In this document: positions 1 through 11,165 of the stretch, piece after piece
Position numbering within the stretch: the first letter of the stretch is position 1
Layout of the letters: the number at the start of each line of letters is the position of its first letter
Assembly: GCA_023515745.1 (NCBI GenBank)
Contig: JALECJ010000257.1
Location: 64,687-128,686 of the forward strand
From: Amoeboaphelidium protococcarum
Taxonomy: Eukaryota > Aphelidiomycota > Aphelidea
Reading direction: 5' to 3'
Length of the DNA stretch: 64,000 nt
The notes under the pieces: generated by a model
What the model saw: the letters and a program-made list of their open reading frames with translations, nothing else
Told to the model about the DNA's origin: nothing
Database searches by the model: none
Made by a program: the position numbers and the translations under genes

Positions 1-785
1 TTGACGTCAAGAAACTCTAGCCAATGCCTTCATTTTATAATCCTTTATACAAATATGATAATGAAACGGTGTTTAAATTTTATAATTGGTGGACTCTGAA
101 TTCATCAGGTTTAGAAATAGTTAACATGGTCGTGAATTTGAGGGATTTAAATTTACTTTGGCATCAAGCATATCGCTTAATTGTTATGCCAGTTTATCAT
201 GGTGACTTGTCTAGTCATCCGCCTACCTCGGCACTGGAGTTGGTCTGTGTGTTGAAATAGGTGGTAAAGTAGTTGATAATTATTATGAATGCCTTACAAA
301 TTTGTCATTGTGATTTGAGGCCTCAGAATGTCTGCTGGAAGACTGCAGCTATGGAAGATGTTGTATTAATTGACTATGATTTGGCAACAGTGACTGAATC
401 GCCTGTTCCTAAACGTAAGTCGGCGCGCGACATTGGGCCAGAAGATATAGTTGGCAAGAATCATGATATGTGGGCTTTCGGAGTAATGGTATTGTAATTG
501 ACAACGTTGCCTCTTGATGGATAAAGTCGCCATTCGTTTAACTGGGATTGGGTCACTGATAGAAGAGACTAGCTTAGATTAGATCCTCAGTATCTCCCTA
601 ACGAAAATCTGGATGATCATTTCAAACTTAAAGATGTATTTGAGCCGCATAAGGATAAATTGCTTAAGTTGGTGGAAATGTGCCTGTAAAGTGACAAGTT
701 TAGGTGTCATCTTAGCGGTGGTGATTAAAGCATGTCCTAGTTCCTTGATGATTGGGAAGCTGAATTGAAATCGAGTAAGAATTGA
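1..785 (+). CDS. Kinase-fold Crinkler-like protein, copy 1 (5' end outside window)
   Basis: This is the C-terminal part of a multi-copy protein; the frame is already open at base 3 and ends at TGA 783-785. It matches the C-terminal third of the copies at 1990-3945 and 12932-14881 almost residue for residue. Visible kinase motifs are a catalytic loop reading HCDLRPQNV (HRD-like with Cys in place of Arg), a DFG-position motif LIDYDLA, and a later MWAFGVMVLQ segment like the kinase F helix. Six in-frame TAA/TAG codons interrupt it under the standard code. The catalytic-loop form resembles the kinase-like domains attached to CRN (Crinkler) effectors, but I did not see the CRN N-terminal domain, so the family name is tentative. 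Catalytic activity is doubtful because the Arg of HRD and the Phe/Gly of DFG are altered. Confidence 0.7.
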
Positions 786-836
786 GCTGCTTCCGCGTAT
801 GACACTGTGAAGAAGATAATAAATTGGCATTATAAT

Positions 837-1065
837 ACCTAAACTGCAACTTTATAGCTATCTGTTTGATTTCTTTATAACAACTCTATTCATAAAATAC
901 ACTATGCTATTTCGCATCAGACATAACATCGATTGCAATGAATCTCAGTCAGTCATTAAAATTCATTTGCCGGAGAAACGTTAAACAATGACTCAGTCTC
1001 GAATTGTGTTGACTACGCAGATGGGTATCTTACAGACGACACATTCATAGATGTTCCTGCAGCTA
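837..1065 (+). repeat. Direct repeat, left copy (3' flank of the CRN-like gene)
   Basis: About 229 bases beginning tacctaaactgcaac and ending ttcctgcagct recur nearly identically at 1511-1738. The first ~109 bases (837-945) also recur, inverted, at 12771-12886 next to the third CRN-like copy. This flank therefore travels with the gene and is probably part of the duplicated unit. No protein is apparent in it. Confidence 0.85.
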
Positions 1066-1510
1066 GCACTCCCCACGGTCTGACGGTCCGGCATAAGGTC
1101 CGGTCTGGACCGGTCTCATAGTGAAGTCGGCTCAATAAATCAATGTTACTTCAGCCTTTTATAGAGCTAATCAAGGTTTTAAAGCTCCCTCATTGTTTCA
1201 TAAACAAATACTCAGCGTGGCGCAAGATAATCATATACTCGCGCTTACCGACAGCACAAATTAACAATGGCGTCATTCGTTTTAAGTGTATTACGCTCTT
1301 CATAATCGTCTTAATTGTGTTCAAACATGTATAAGTAGCTATTATCGATAACTCAATATTGAATTACGCGAAGCTACGGTATTTTATAATCGTTATTCAC
1401 GCGTTAAGTCATGGTTACAATGGCCACGCTGATATATCTCTTGGACCGGTCTAGACCGGTCTGTCTGCGGTCCTGGGCCAACGGTTCAGTCTATGCACGG
1501 TCCTGGACCN
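1066..1510. other. Segment between direct repeats, with GGACCGGTCT palindromes and an assembly N
   Basis: No gene was seen. Both ends carry GC-rich palindromic blocks built on ggaccggtct/agaccggtct (about 1075-1120 and 1440-1467). Base 1510 is an undetermined N exactly at the start of the second direct repeat. The arrangement could be a small inverted-repeat element inside the repeat, or a scaffold join where the same sequence was placed on both sides of a gap. Confidence 0.6.
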
Positions 1511-1738
1511 TACCTAAACTGCAACTTTATAGCTATCTGTTTGATTTCTTTATAACAACTCTATTCATAAAATACACTATGCTATTTCGCATCAGACATA
1601 ACATCGATTGCAATGAATCTCAGTCAGTCATTAAAATTCATTTGCCGGAGAAACGTTAAACAATGACTCAGTCTCGAATTGTGTTGACTACGCAGATGGG
1701 TATCTTACAGACGACACATTCATAGATGTTCCTGCAGC
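1511..1738 (+). repeat. Direct repeat, right copy
   Basis: Near-identical to 837-1065 and begins immediately after the N at 1510. After it, 1739-1989 is the 5' flank of the second CRN-like copy; that stretch holds no supported gene. TGA at about 1963 closes the reading frame before the chosen ATG of that copy. Confidence 0.85.
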
Positions 1739-1989
1739 CATGGCAAGACAACGAAAAAGCAAGCGAAGCCCCATTAATTTCTTAGAGACGCGATGAACTC
1801 ATCGACTGAGAGACAGTAAATGTTATCTGGACAAAATGTGTTTCAAAGAATACGGTCAAGAGATATTTCATGAAAACAACCTTGTTTTATTCACGACACG
1901 AAATTGTTTCATATTCAGAGTCCAGATACACGCCGATCTTAATTTTTTAAATTTCTTCTTCCTGAAGCTACACAAGAATATAAAAACAC

Positions 1990-3945
1990 ATGTAAAAAGA
2001 TTCAACAAATCAAGAGTAAGTTGATACCAAGGTGGTGGTATACGACAGACCGCATAGAGAAGTTATCCAATACATCCCTATTGATCGTGACGATTCCTCG
2101 TCCAATTCTTCGACTGCTGCTAGTTACTCCTTTATCATGTCTATGGAACATATAAAATGTTTTGAGTGGAAGTAAGGTTAGGACGATTTAATTGCATCTA
2201 TGCTGCGACATGTCCATGATAGAGAGTCATTATCATAATCTTAACAGTTGGCGCAGGTTGACGCGATATTAAATTGTATGGAAGCTGTTGCAGAGATTGG
2301 GTGTCAGTAGAGGTGCGACTTATCTGAAGAGTAGTAAAACAAGTACTTGTCCTAGGTGAGTGAGAAAAAGTATTAAAAGTACGCTGATAATAAGACAGTT
2401 ATTGCCAGAGAGAATGAGCTGGATGGTCCATAAGATATAGTGCACGCAATATTAAAGTCTTGTATGTCTGAAGCTCAGCTGTAAGAATGGTAGTGGTTTA
2501 AGAATTCGCTCTTTGATTAGAAAAGTTTCGAGAAGCCTCTGAGTCCGTTAACGTTAAGAGTATATGGTCGCATATTGGCAAAGCCTGATTTTATGTTAAG
2601 TCTGAGGAGTGATATCGGTCAAATTGAGCTGGTTGGGCCTATGGTATCAGTAAAGCGTGATTTCTCTATTTCAGCGAGAACTTCTAATCGATACTCTGCT
2701 GCTGACTCTTAGTCTAGCTCTGTACCTAATTCTAAAAGATAAAAGATTCAAGAAGATGGTGATGTTATAACCTCAAAGTAATTTGAAAATGAGTATGTTT
2801 GCCAGGCTACCAATTATGGTGTGTGCTTTATGTAACGTGTTTTCTCCATGCTGAGCATTGAGTAGGTGACTGAAATCTTTGGTGAAGACTGGTTTGTATA
2901 TGTACCATTAATGTCTCATAGATAACTGAGTATTGTACGCGTCGATGCTCTTAATATTGGTGGAAACGAATGCGTGTCAGCTTATTATACTCGTCCATGC
3001 ACCGGGCGAGACATGGCCTAGTTGTTGAATGCTTGGTTTTAATGGGCTATGAGTGTATTTAGCCAATTGATTGAAGTTAAAGATAAAATCAATGCTAATA
3101 AGTTTATATCTTGCTGGATACCTCCATAAAGTATTGCTAAAGCTTGTTTCAATGACACTATAGACGTGTAGAAACTATAGCCAATGCCCTCGTTTTATAA
3201 TCCAATGTATAAATATGACAATGAAAAGGTGTTTAAATTTTATACTTGGTGGACACTGAATTCGTCGGGATTTATAGAGGTATATCAAGTTACAAAATTG
3301 CCGGATCTAAATTTACCTTGGCGCTCAGTAAGAAAGTTAATTGTTATGCCAGTTTATCATGGTAACTTGTACAGTCTTCCACCTTCCTCGGCATCGGAAT
3401 TGACTTGTGTGTTGAAATAAGTGGTAAAATAGTTGATTATTATTATGAATGCCTTACAAATGTGTCATTGTGACTTGAGGCCTCAGAATGTCTGCTGGAA
3501 GACTGCAGCAATGGAAGATGTGGTATTAATTGACTATGATTTGACAACAGTGACTGGATCTCGCGTACCTAAAAGCGAGTCGGCGCGCGACATTGGGCCA
3601 GAAGATATAGTTGGCATGAATCATGATATGTGGGCTTTCGGAGTAATGGTATTGTAATTGACAACGCTGCCTTTTGATGGATAAAGTCGCCATTCGTTTA
3701 ACTGGGATTGGGTCATTGATCGAAGAGATTAGCTTAGATTAGCTCCTCAGTATCTCCCTATCGAAAATTTGGATGATCAGTTTAAGTTTAAAGACGTGTT
3801 TGAGTCGCATAAGGAGAGATTGCTCAAGTTGGTGGAAATGTGCCTGTAAAGTGATCAATTTAGATGTCATCTTAGCGGTGGTGACTAAAGCATGTCCCAG
3901 TTCCTTGATGATTGGGAAGCTGAATTGAAATCGAATAAAGACTGA
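1990..3945 (+). CDS. Kinase-fold Crinkler-like protein, copy 2 (complete)
   Basis: An uninterrupted 652-codon frame under TAR=Gln. The start is the first ATG after an upstream in-frame TGA, and the start context (cacatg plus the following ~30 bases) is shared with the inverted copy. The N-terminal half is Gln-rich and unassigned and includes a well-conserved stretch LSPLTLRVYGRILAKPDFM. The C-terminal third (from about residue 395) is kinase-like: HCDLRPQNV catalytic loop, VLIDYDLTTV in place of DFG, and NHDMWAFGVMVL. Homology with copy 1 stops right after the stop codon; copy 2 lacks the 3' flank that copies 1 and 3 share. The resemblance to CRN-type kinase domains is by motif only; it could be another expanded kinase-like family. 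Effector or element cargo is possible but not shown. Confidence 0.75.
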
Positions 3946-5471
3946 ACTGCTTGGAACAAATGATAAATTGTTATTTGTAATCACATTATATTTTAAGACA
4001 ACACGTTCACAGATAAATACTGACTAAAGCCGGGCAATGAACGCGAGCAGTTTCATTTGTCCGCGGCAGGAATGTAAGGCAAGACAGTGGGCGCTCTGCT
4101 GACAGGCTTTGGAGAGAGTGAACGAGTTTGAGACGTACGAACGGCATTAACCAATTTAGACTGGGCCTGCTCGACGCGCAACTTACCAGGTTTCTAAACC
4201 ATCATTAACTTGAGAGCATGAATTTAAAATTCTTCTTTCAGAATATTGTCCCATGTCCACCAATGCGCCTCTCCAAACTTGTTGCTTAATCTTTGCAGTG
4301 TTTCAGCCTACACACGCGTTTAAACGGCAAGTCCGGCTATGGATGATCGAAACAGCATTGAAACACATCAACAACATAAATATCCTACCTTAATCAGAGC
4401 CACATCATCAGTAAGACCGCATTCGTCGACTGACTACCACCCCATGAAAATTGATAAATACGATGGTCTCTCATCCTTGGATATCTCCATCAGCGTCAGC
4501 ACTTTATCGGCAATCTACAAATGCGAAGATGTTAAAAGACGATCAAATCATGCCGCTAATCCAGTCTTCACACTTACCGTAGCAAGCTAATGTGCAAAAA
4601 CGGCCTCGCTCTTATTAGCAATGATATCCATAGCAATATCTTCAACTTTATGCAATTATATTTAGATGAGGAACTCAATTCTTAATTGATGGAGAGTCAG
4701 AATTAATGCAATCTGATGAGTGAACACGGTAAAGATGATTCGATGTTTACAGACTGATGACTGGGACAGCTATGGTGATTCGCTCAAACGACCCGAGTTA
4801 CGAAGCGCGATTTGCTCTTAATTGTGCCACCGCATTTGAAGATAGACTAGAATGTTCTATTGCGCCACAATTTAGTTAGTGACTTCAAAGGTGTCAAAGC
4901 ATTAACTCTTCTCAGTTTTTAGCACCTTTGTTATATTAAATGTTCTCATAAGCACTATATTGTGCTATTCTTTCGCCTCTTATTTCTCCTGTATACAACT
5001 AGATCTATGCCGATCGTGATGTTGGAAATTGTATACTGTAGATATTGTTTTGTAAGTTCATATCTATCTCAGATTCTGTGAACTAGTATTTGAACCTTGG
5101 TTGGCGTTAGAAGGTCTGTTTTAAGAGCAGTCCTGCGGCTAGTAATCAACTGATCAGAGCGGTGTGGGGTTCAACTCCCCTTTTTCAAAGTCTCAACCCA
5201 ACTAGCCTCGGTCTAAAAGGACCGAAGCGAAAACGGTATCGTTGGGCACCCCTCGTTAAATGGATCAAAAGAGACTAGTAATCAACTGATGACTTGGCGT
5301 TTTAAAATCAATGTAATGATGTGGTGCACAAAAGTACTGCTACAACATTTAGAGTGGTACAAGTTTTGCTTATATATGTTAAAATCATCATTTGCACACT
5401 ATTTTTTGTAACTTTCTAAAACTGTATTTATCATGATACAAGCACTATTATATACTTTGCGTGACCAGTAT
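3946..5471. other. Stretch without a supported gene
   Basis: About 1.5 kb downstream of CRN-like copy 2. A frame beginning ATG 4339 stays open to TGA at about 4689 (117 codons), but it has no recognisable motif and falls within the length expected by chance when only TGA stops translation. The notable content is the repeat-flanked structured element at 5139-5290, listed separately. Confidence 0.5.
5139..5290. repeat. 120-bp structured insert between 16-bp direct repeats
   Basis: The 16-mer ctagtaatcaactgat occurs at 5139-5154 and 5275-5290. Between the copies lie ggttcaactcc (5168-5178), close to the RNA polymerase III B-box consensus, and a nested fold: cccaac pairs with gttggg around an inner hairpin tcggtc/gaccga. 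The pattern (target-site-like repeats, Pol III box, compact fold) looks like a short SINE-like or tRNA-derived insertion. I could not fold it into a complete tRNA. Confidence 0.4.
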
Positions 5472-8400
5472 TCACTTTTACTTTTTGACAGCCTGCTTAC
5501 CAGCCTGGGGTGCTTTCTTTTATGGAACCTACCGCAAGTCAACTTTTGGGGCGCTCATATCAGTAGAAGAGGAGTCATATCCACTAGACGCCATGCTTTG
5601 ACGATTTTACTAAGAATTCACCTGCTTTTGACCGGCCTACTATTATTATCCAACCCCATTGAGCTGTGCATAACTTACAGGCAAATTAGATTGGGTAGGC
5701 TGTTAGATGTATGATGCTAGATTTTATGTCTAATACAAAGGCATTTATTAACCGTATACTTGTGGTGCAGGCTATGGATATGCCATCTGCGGCTACTAAT
5801 ACATTGGCGCGTATTACGGACGAAACTGAGTTGGCGGCATAGGCTATTAATACTGAGCAGCATAACTTGTAACTTGCGGTAACTATTGAGCAAATTAAAA
5901 GCCTCCGGGCAATGTACCATATCCATTAGGATTTTGCTGCGGCATGAAAGACATTCGATTACCACCAGCAAATGCAACGCCAGGTTACATGACTTACTAC
6001 TGAGGCGGACGACTTCCAATTCCAACAACCTAGCCAACACGCGGATCATACGTCGCACTACGATTTTATGTCTTCCCTGCAATCGAGGCCACCAAACCAC
6101 TAATCTGAGGCTGCACTTTTTAACTCGGCTACACCAATCCTTGACCAACACCTGTCATAGATGGAGCGCCAGTTGACGACATTGGTGGCTAAGCCATGGA
6201 CATTGCAGAGAATGCGAGGGGAAGATTAGCAACAGAGGCGCTTTCTGATGGAGTGGGAGATGAGAGTTTCTCAGGCACAGGCGGCATTTTTGGTACAAAT
6301 GAGCCAGTAAACTGCGGCATTTATATAGGCGGCGGTTATTGCTAGAATATTGGATACTGAGGTTACTGCTGCTAAGGATACATGTATCCGGTAGTCGATG
6401 GCGCGTAGTAGCCAGGATTAAAGACGGTCGACGCTGCATAACCACCCACTTCAGACATTGCGGTCGTGTATCTCTATCTCTCCTACCTCAAATCTTCTAG
6501 TTCTTTGCGCATCTGCTCCCTTTCTTGAGATATCAACAACCTTTCATTCTCAATTTCAAACAGCACTGATTTGACATCTTCTTCGCTGACAACCGATTAG
6601 ATTCTACCGACGGTGCTCTTTGCTCTACTTCTTACGCTTTTACTGTACCTTTTACTGTTTGATTTGGATTTGGATTTTTTTGACACAGACTACCTTGACA
6701 CTATTCTTCTCCTGAAATGCTCCTCTTCGTCCACAACAGACTCAATCTCTAACTTTTCAATCTTCTCCTTAGAGGTATCACTATCTTCTTTGGAAGCAAT
6801 TTACTCAGCTTAAACATCGACATTTAATGGCAGTTCAACGGTAGGCTACTCTTGAATGACCACCACCTCCTCCTCAGTCTACTCTGACTCGACGATGGAT
6901 TCACCAACTTGGAATATTTCAGGCACACCTGGAGATACGGACTGGTCAGAAATGAATGTATTAGCACTAAAAGTTTACGACAGTCGAGAAGTTGCCTGTG
7001 CACCATCAGGGAAGTTATCAATCTTCATTAGCAACTCTGATGTTGTCTCCTAGAAAAACTTCTTATTTTTTGGCTACTCAAACTAATCTTCAGACTCGTC
7101 CTCATGATCTTGCGATTACGTACTTGACAAAGCAGAATCTTCAGCCTCCGTTGATGTCATGGTCATTGCGCTTAACGGACTACTTAATCGATTTAGACCG
7201 ACAGCCATTCTAGATCTTTTGTGATGAGATTTAATCGTAAAGTCGGATACCTCTGATGAAGCAGAAGAGTCAGGACTATCAATAGATACGGAGGGAGTCA
7301 TCTACTTCAGAGCTTCAATTTTTAAGTCCAAGGGCGGCTAGAATCGCTCACTGTTGTCAGTAACCGCTGCATTATTAGCCTTTTCAAAGAGCAAATCCTT
7401 TAGAAACTTGACATTCTATTCTTATTCATTCCGAGATAAATTGGCATTCTAAAGATCTTGAGGCAATAGATACAACTACTTGGGATCGCATAATTGATCA
7501 ATTAGGTCAGCATCGTCAATCTAACTGCTAATCTTCATGGTACGAGCTTTAGATTGCCGCCCATGGAGACCGAAAGCCATCCATATAGCGTACAGCCAAC
7601 GTAGCATCTCAGTTTAAGTCTTTGCAAGAAATAAAGTAAAATTAGCAATTACGACTCCATCTGAATCCGACTTGGTTGTGTTGGCATCAACTCGTTCACC
7701 AAGACCATCTTTGTTCAAAGGAACTTGACACTGGAAAACATCTTTCCCCTAACCACCAATAGAGTACGATCCTCCATGAACTTTGAATAACGTATTCAAC
7801 TATATGAGCTATTCTTTCTCCGGATAGACAATGTGAGCATCATAGATGTCAGACAATTCAAAGCACGCGTACTTCTAAGGTGATCGCTTCTTGGAAAATA
7901 GAGTCTTGGACTTATCACCAACTTTACCAGCCTTCTCTGCATCTTTCTAAGACAAATAAAAGTTTAATCGCCCTCTAATTAGCAGACTGCCCATCTGGGA
8001 AGGATATGGAGACATTTGCCGGTCAAGAACACAATAATACTCTTTCCAATCGGTCGAACCTGCCAGACGAGCCTACAACCAACCTTCCATCTGCAATCCG
8101 CCAGTAATCTTCAGCTCATGCTGTATTGAATCCTCAATGACACGTAGATCCATTCTCGATTAAAGAAAATGATTCGTGAAAGCATTATTCAGCATCATTT
8201 CTTCAAATTGACTGAGGATGAGAATATTGATCCAAGTCACAGACAGCTAGTACGTGAAGGCCTCCTGCCAGTTGCTCGATTACGATTCCCTTTAAGGCAG
8301 CGTCTATAACAGGTATCTATTAACACCGGCACTTGATATACAGAAATACCCCACCAGAAACGGATTCTTATTATGCTTCTACCGATACAGACCCAGAAAC

Positions 8401-9191
8401 TTTACTTTACCATCATTAAGCCTAATATACACCGGAGTGGTGCTGCGGGTCAACTGCGCCTCAAATTGCGACAATTTCTCATCCAAAGCCTTCTGCTTGG
8501 CCAGCATACAAAGTTTACCAACCTCAATGGTCATATTAGGCGTTGCTTTGAACAATTTCAGAGCAGTTCCAATAACTTCCACGTAGAATAAATGCCATTG
8601 CTGATCACTCGACGCCTCTCCATCAGGCTAAAGATCATTACATTTATAAAGCCATCCAGAAAAGTATTTCTTACCAGCAAGAGTCTTGAACAATGATATA
8701 ATTAATTAATTCTGTGATGTGGTATCAGGTGATTTCTAGCCTTCTGCTCCTTTAACGCCACGACTCTTCTAACCCGCCAAACTATCCTACCGCTAAGTGA
8801 GATTAGGCTCAGACTGTCCAAGATACTTTCCAAGAAGTTTAGTCTCCTTGAGTAAAGGGGAAGTTGGTGCATGAACGTTATCATCCACAGGATTCACTCC
8901 TTATTTCAGTGGGGTAGTCTATACTGATAATCGCCGCGATACAGTCGTCTTCTCCACCACATTCACAACTACAGAGTCCTTCCCATTGCGGTCTCTATCA
9001 GGACTAGCTTCTGTACTTGACGGCAATAGTAATAAATTTGGAGACGATTCTGTAAACTCTCTCAGCGATTGTTTCAACTCTGAATTTGACACAGGCGATG
9101 ATGACGAGGTGATTGAGCTCTGCTTTCTCAACGTGGCGCTCCTTTTGCTGGCCGGGCTCTTTGCCTTGGCTATCACTCTATTCTGCTTCAT
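5472..9191 (-). CDS. Skg3/Caf120-like PH-domain protein
   Basis: A continuous 1240-codon frame (TGA at 5472-5474) from ATG 9191. The order is: a Ser-rich basic N-terminus; a PH-like region from about residue 185 (KKYFSGWLYKC, then QQWHLFYVEVIG); a second region including GWLQARLAGSTDWKEYYCVL and TEMLRWLYAIWMAFGLHG; a charged, Ser-rich middle; a short coiled-coil-like segment; and a long Pro/Gln/Tyr-rich tail with many TAA/TAG glutamines. The arrangement and the WKEYYCVL and LRWLYAIWMAFGLHG signatures match the fungal Skg3/Caf120 family, whose yeast members associate with the CCR4-NOT complex and the bud neck. That function is family knowledge, not visible here. Parts of this gene look fragmented if the standard code is used. 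Confidence 0.75.
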
Positions 9192-9447
9192 TTTGCTCTT
9201 AATGGAAAGTTTATTTAATAATATAAATGGAGGAGTGAAGAAACGTTAGAGTCAATCAAAGGGAATTAAAGTACCATGGCTATTTTTAATGCTTAAAATC
9301 AACAAAAGTTATTTTTATGATCAGCGTTTCAGGCATCTTCAGCTCACAGCGTCACAATCAACGTTCTGATTATAACACAGAAATCATGTCAGATTACTGC
9401 TCTCATTACAGGCTTTTCGAGTAACTAACGCAATTTAAAACTATTTG

Positions 9448-9564
9448 ACGCGTGCTTTCAACTAAGAGTAGTGAAACTGACTGAATGAATGAATGAATGA
9501 ACGAACCGTAAGTATTCAAGGGGAGCCACGCGCTCTACATGAGAACGCGCAATCTTTAAACGCG
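9448..9564. promoter_or_regulatory. Cluster of four ACGCG motifs upstream of the aldo/keto reductase
   Basis: ACGCG occurs at 9448, 9528, 9545 and 9560 within 117 bases of the divergent promoter between the Skg3/Caf120-like gene (-) and the reductase (+). ACGCGT is the binding core of fungal MBF (Mbp1/Swi6) factors. Whether that regulator exists in this organism is inference. A (TGAA)n microsatellite (about 9481-9503) lies inside the same promoter. Confidence 0.35.
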
Positions 9565-9609
9565 CAACAGAAAATTCACTAGGTAAGGACGATTATGGTT
9601 GCTAATTAA

Positions 9610-10676
9610 ATGACAGTACCCGAGATTAAAGTTCATCCTGAGGGTCCGGCTCTTTCTAGACTAATCTATGGCACATGGAGATTGTTGGACAACCCATCAG
9701 TTCACCCCTCCGATCCAAAGAGTGTTTTGGAGCGTATTAAGCAGTGTCTTTCCCTTGGCATTACAAGTTGTAAGTATTCTTGGTGCGCAATTGTATAATA
9801 CTTATCTCTATCTCATCTTTTTTAGTCGATCTTGCTGATATCTATGGTGGTGGGAATCATTAGTGCGAGGTGGCTTTTGGGAAAGCTTTGGCATTGGAAC
9901 CATCTCTAAGATCACAAATGAAGTTGATCACAAAGGTAATTGAATTATATCATTAGCTCTTAAAATAATATTATCATTTCAATTACCGAAATAAAGTACA
10001 TAAAGTGTAGTGTGACATTAGATTTCCTAATCCAAGCCATCCTGATGTACATGTGAAGCACTACGACACGAGTAAGGAGTACATTTTGCAGCAGGTGGAA
10101 GACTCTCTGCGCGCCGTGTAGACTGATTATTTTGACATACTGCTCATTCACCGTCCTGATCCTCTGACGAATGCAGATGAGGTGGCTGAGGCTTTCCGCG
10201 ATCTTTAGGCATCTGGAAAGGTGAAGTATTTTGGAGTGTCCAACTTCAAAACGTCCTAGATTGAGCTGCTGGAATCAAGACTGCCGTTCCCATTGGTAAC
10301 TAATTAGATTGAGTGTAGTGTGGCACACACCGCTCCATTCTATGATGGTACTCTTGACTACTCGCAGATGAAGAGATCTAGTCCGATGATTTGGTCCCCT
10401 CTGTACGGTGGAAAGTTGTTCAACGAGTAATCAGAAGATCCTCAAATTCAGCGTCTGCGAGAGGCCATGTCCAAGATTGGCAAAAATCATAATAATGCTT
10501 CCATTGATCAAGTTGCATATGCTTGGTTGTTGAATCATCCTAGCAATATGTGTCTGATTCTGGGAACTAATGATTAAAAGCGCATTGAAACCGCAGCAAA
10601 GTCTGTGAATATAAAGCTGACGCGTCAAGAATGGTTTGCTATTTTGGAAGCATCCAATGGTAAGAGGGTGCCTTGA
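9610..10676 (+). CDS. Aldo/keto reductase, YdhF type
   Basis: Three exons, 9610-9769, 9826-9935 and 10011-10676, separated by 56- and 75-nt GT-AG introns; the spliced frame is 312 codons ending in TGA. The product is a (beta/alpha)8 NADPH-dependent oxidoreductase. Landmarks are IYGTWRL near the N-terminus, FDLADIYGGGNHQCEVAFG (active-site Asp and Tyr; its first codon spans intron 1), LLIHRPDPL, GKVKYFGVSNF, and a C-terminal TRQEWFAILEASNGKRVP. These track the bacterial YdhF branch of the AKR family along the whole length, including the C-terminal RQQWF-like segment. The substrate is unknown. Intron 2 ends at gtgtag, chosen because it restores KCDIRFPNP after ITK. The bacterial-like affinity with two spliceosomal introns suggests an old transfer, if the affinity holds. 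Confidence 0.88.
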
Positions 10677-11165
10677 GCTGTTTGGTTTATCAGTTGTGAG
10701 GTATGAGTCGGAATGAATAGCAATAAGATATATTTTTATAAAGTTGAAATACTTTATAGTTTATGATAGTGGGGCGGTTAAGTCAAGACGCCTTCTCTTA
10801 TTCATCTTCAATCACACGCACTTGCTTAAGCCACTATGATATTGAGTGTATGATTGTTTGACTGTTAGGCAACTGAATAATCTTGCCTATTATTTGCCTT
10901 TTCTTGTCGTGAAAGTGCATTTTGATTGTATCCAATTGTGTCGCTCTGCTGTGATGCTGGATATAACTCACATGAATGCTACTTACTTATTTTCGATTGC
11001 TAAGTAATCATACTTGCTATCAGGCGAGATTTTGTAAGTATAGAATTTGGCAAGCGGTACTGTTGGGCTCAAAGATTCAAACAAGTCTAAAAATATGAAA
11101 ATGAAATCTTTTAACTTTCCATTGACCATACAGAGACAATATTTATCTTTAATCATAAATTAACA
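10677..11165. other. Intergenic stretch, no feature seen
   Basis: About 490 bases between the reductase and the permease, both on the plus strand. No coding frame with recognisable motifs on either strand. It presumably holds the 3' UTR of one gene and the promoter of the next. Confidence 0.4.

Noticed and set aside
5100-5190. Possible tRNA gene
   Set aside because: Only the T-arm/B-box-like part is present; no A box or acceptor-stem pairing could be found.
5717-6176. Open frames on both strands through the Gln-rich region
   Set aside because: They are shadows of the Skg3/Caf120-like tail, whose frame is continuous to TGA 5472 under TAR=Gln.
9481-9503. Tandem TGAA units as a CRISPR-like or telomeric array
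   Set aside because: Simple tetranucleotide microsatellite; no spacers and no telomeric unit. Similar runs lie beside several other genes.
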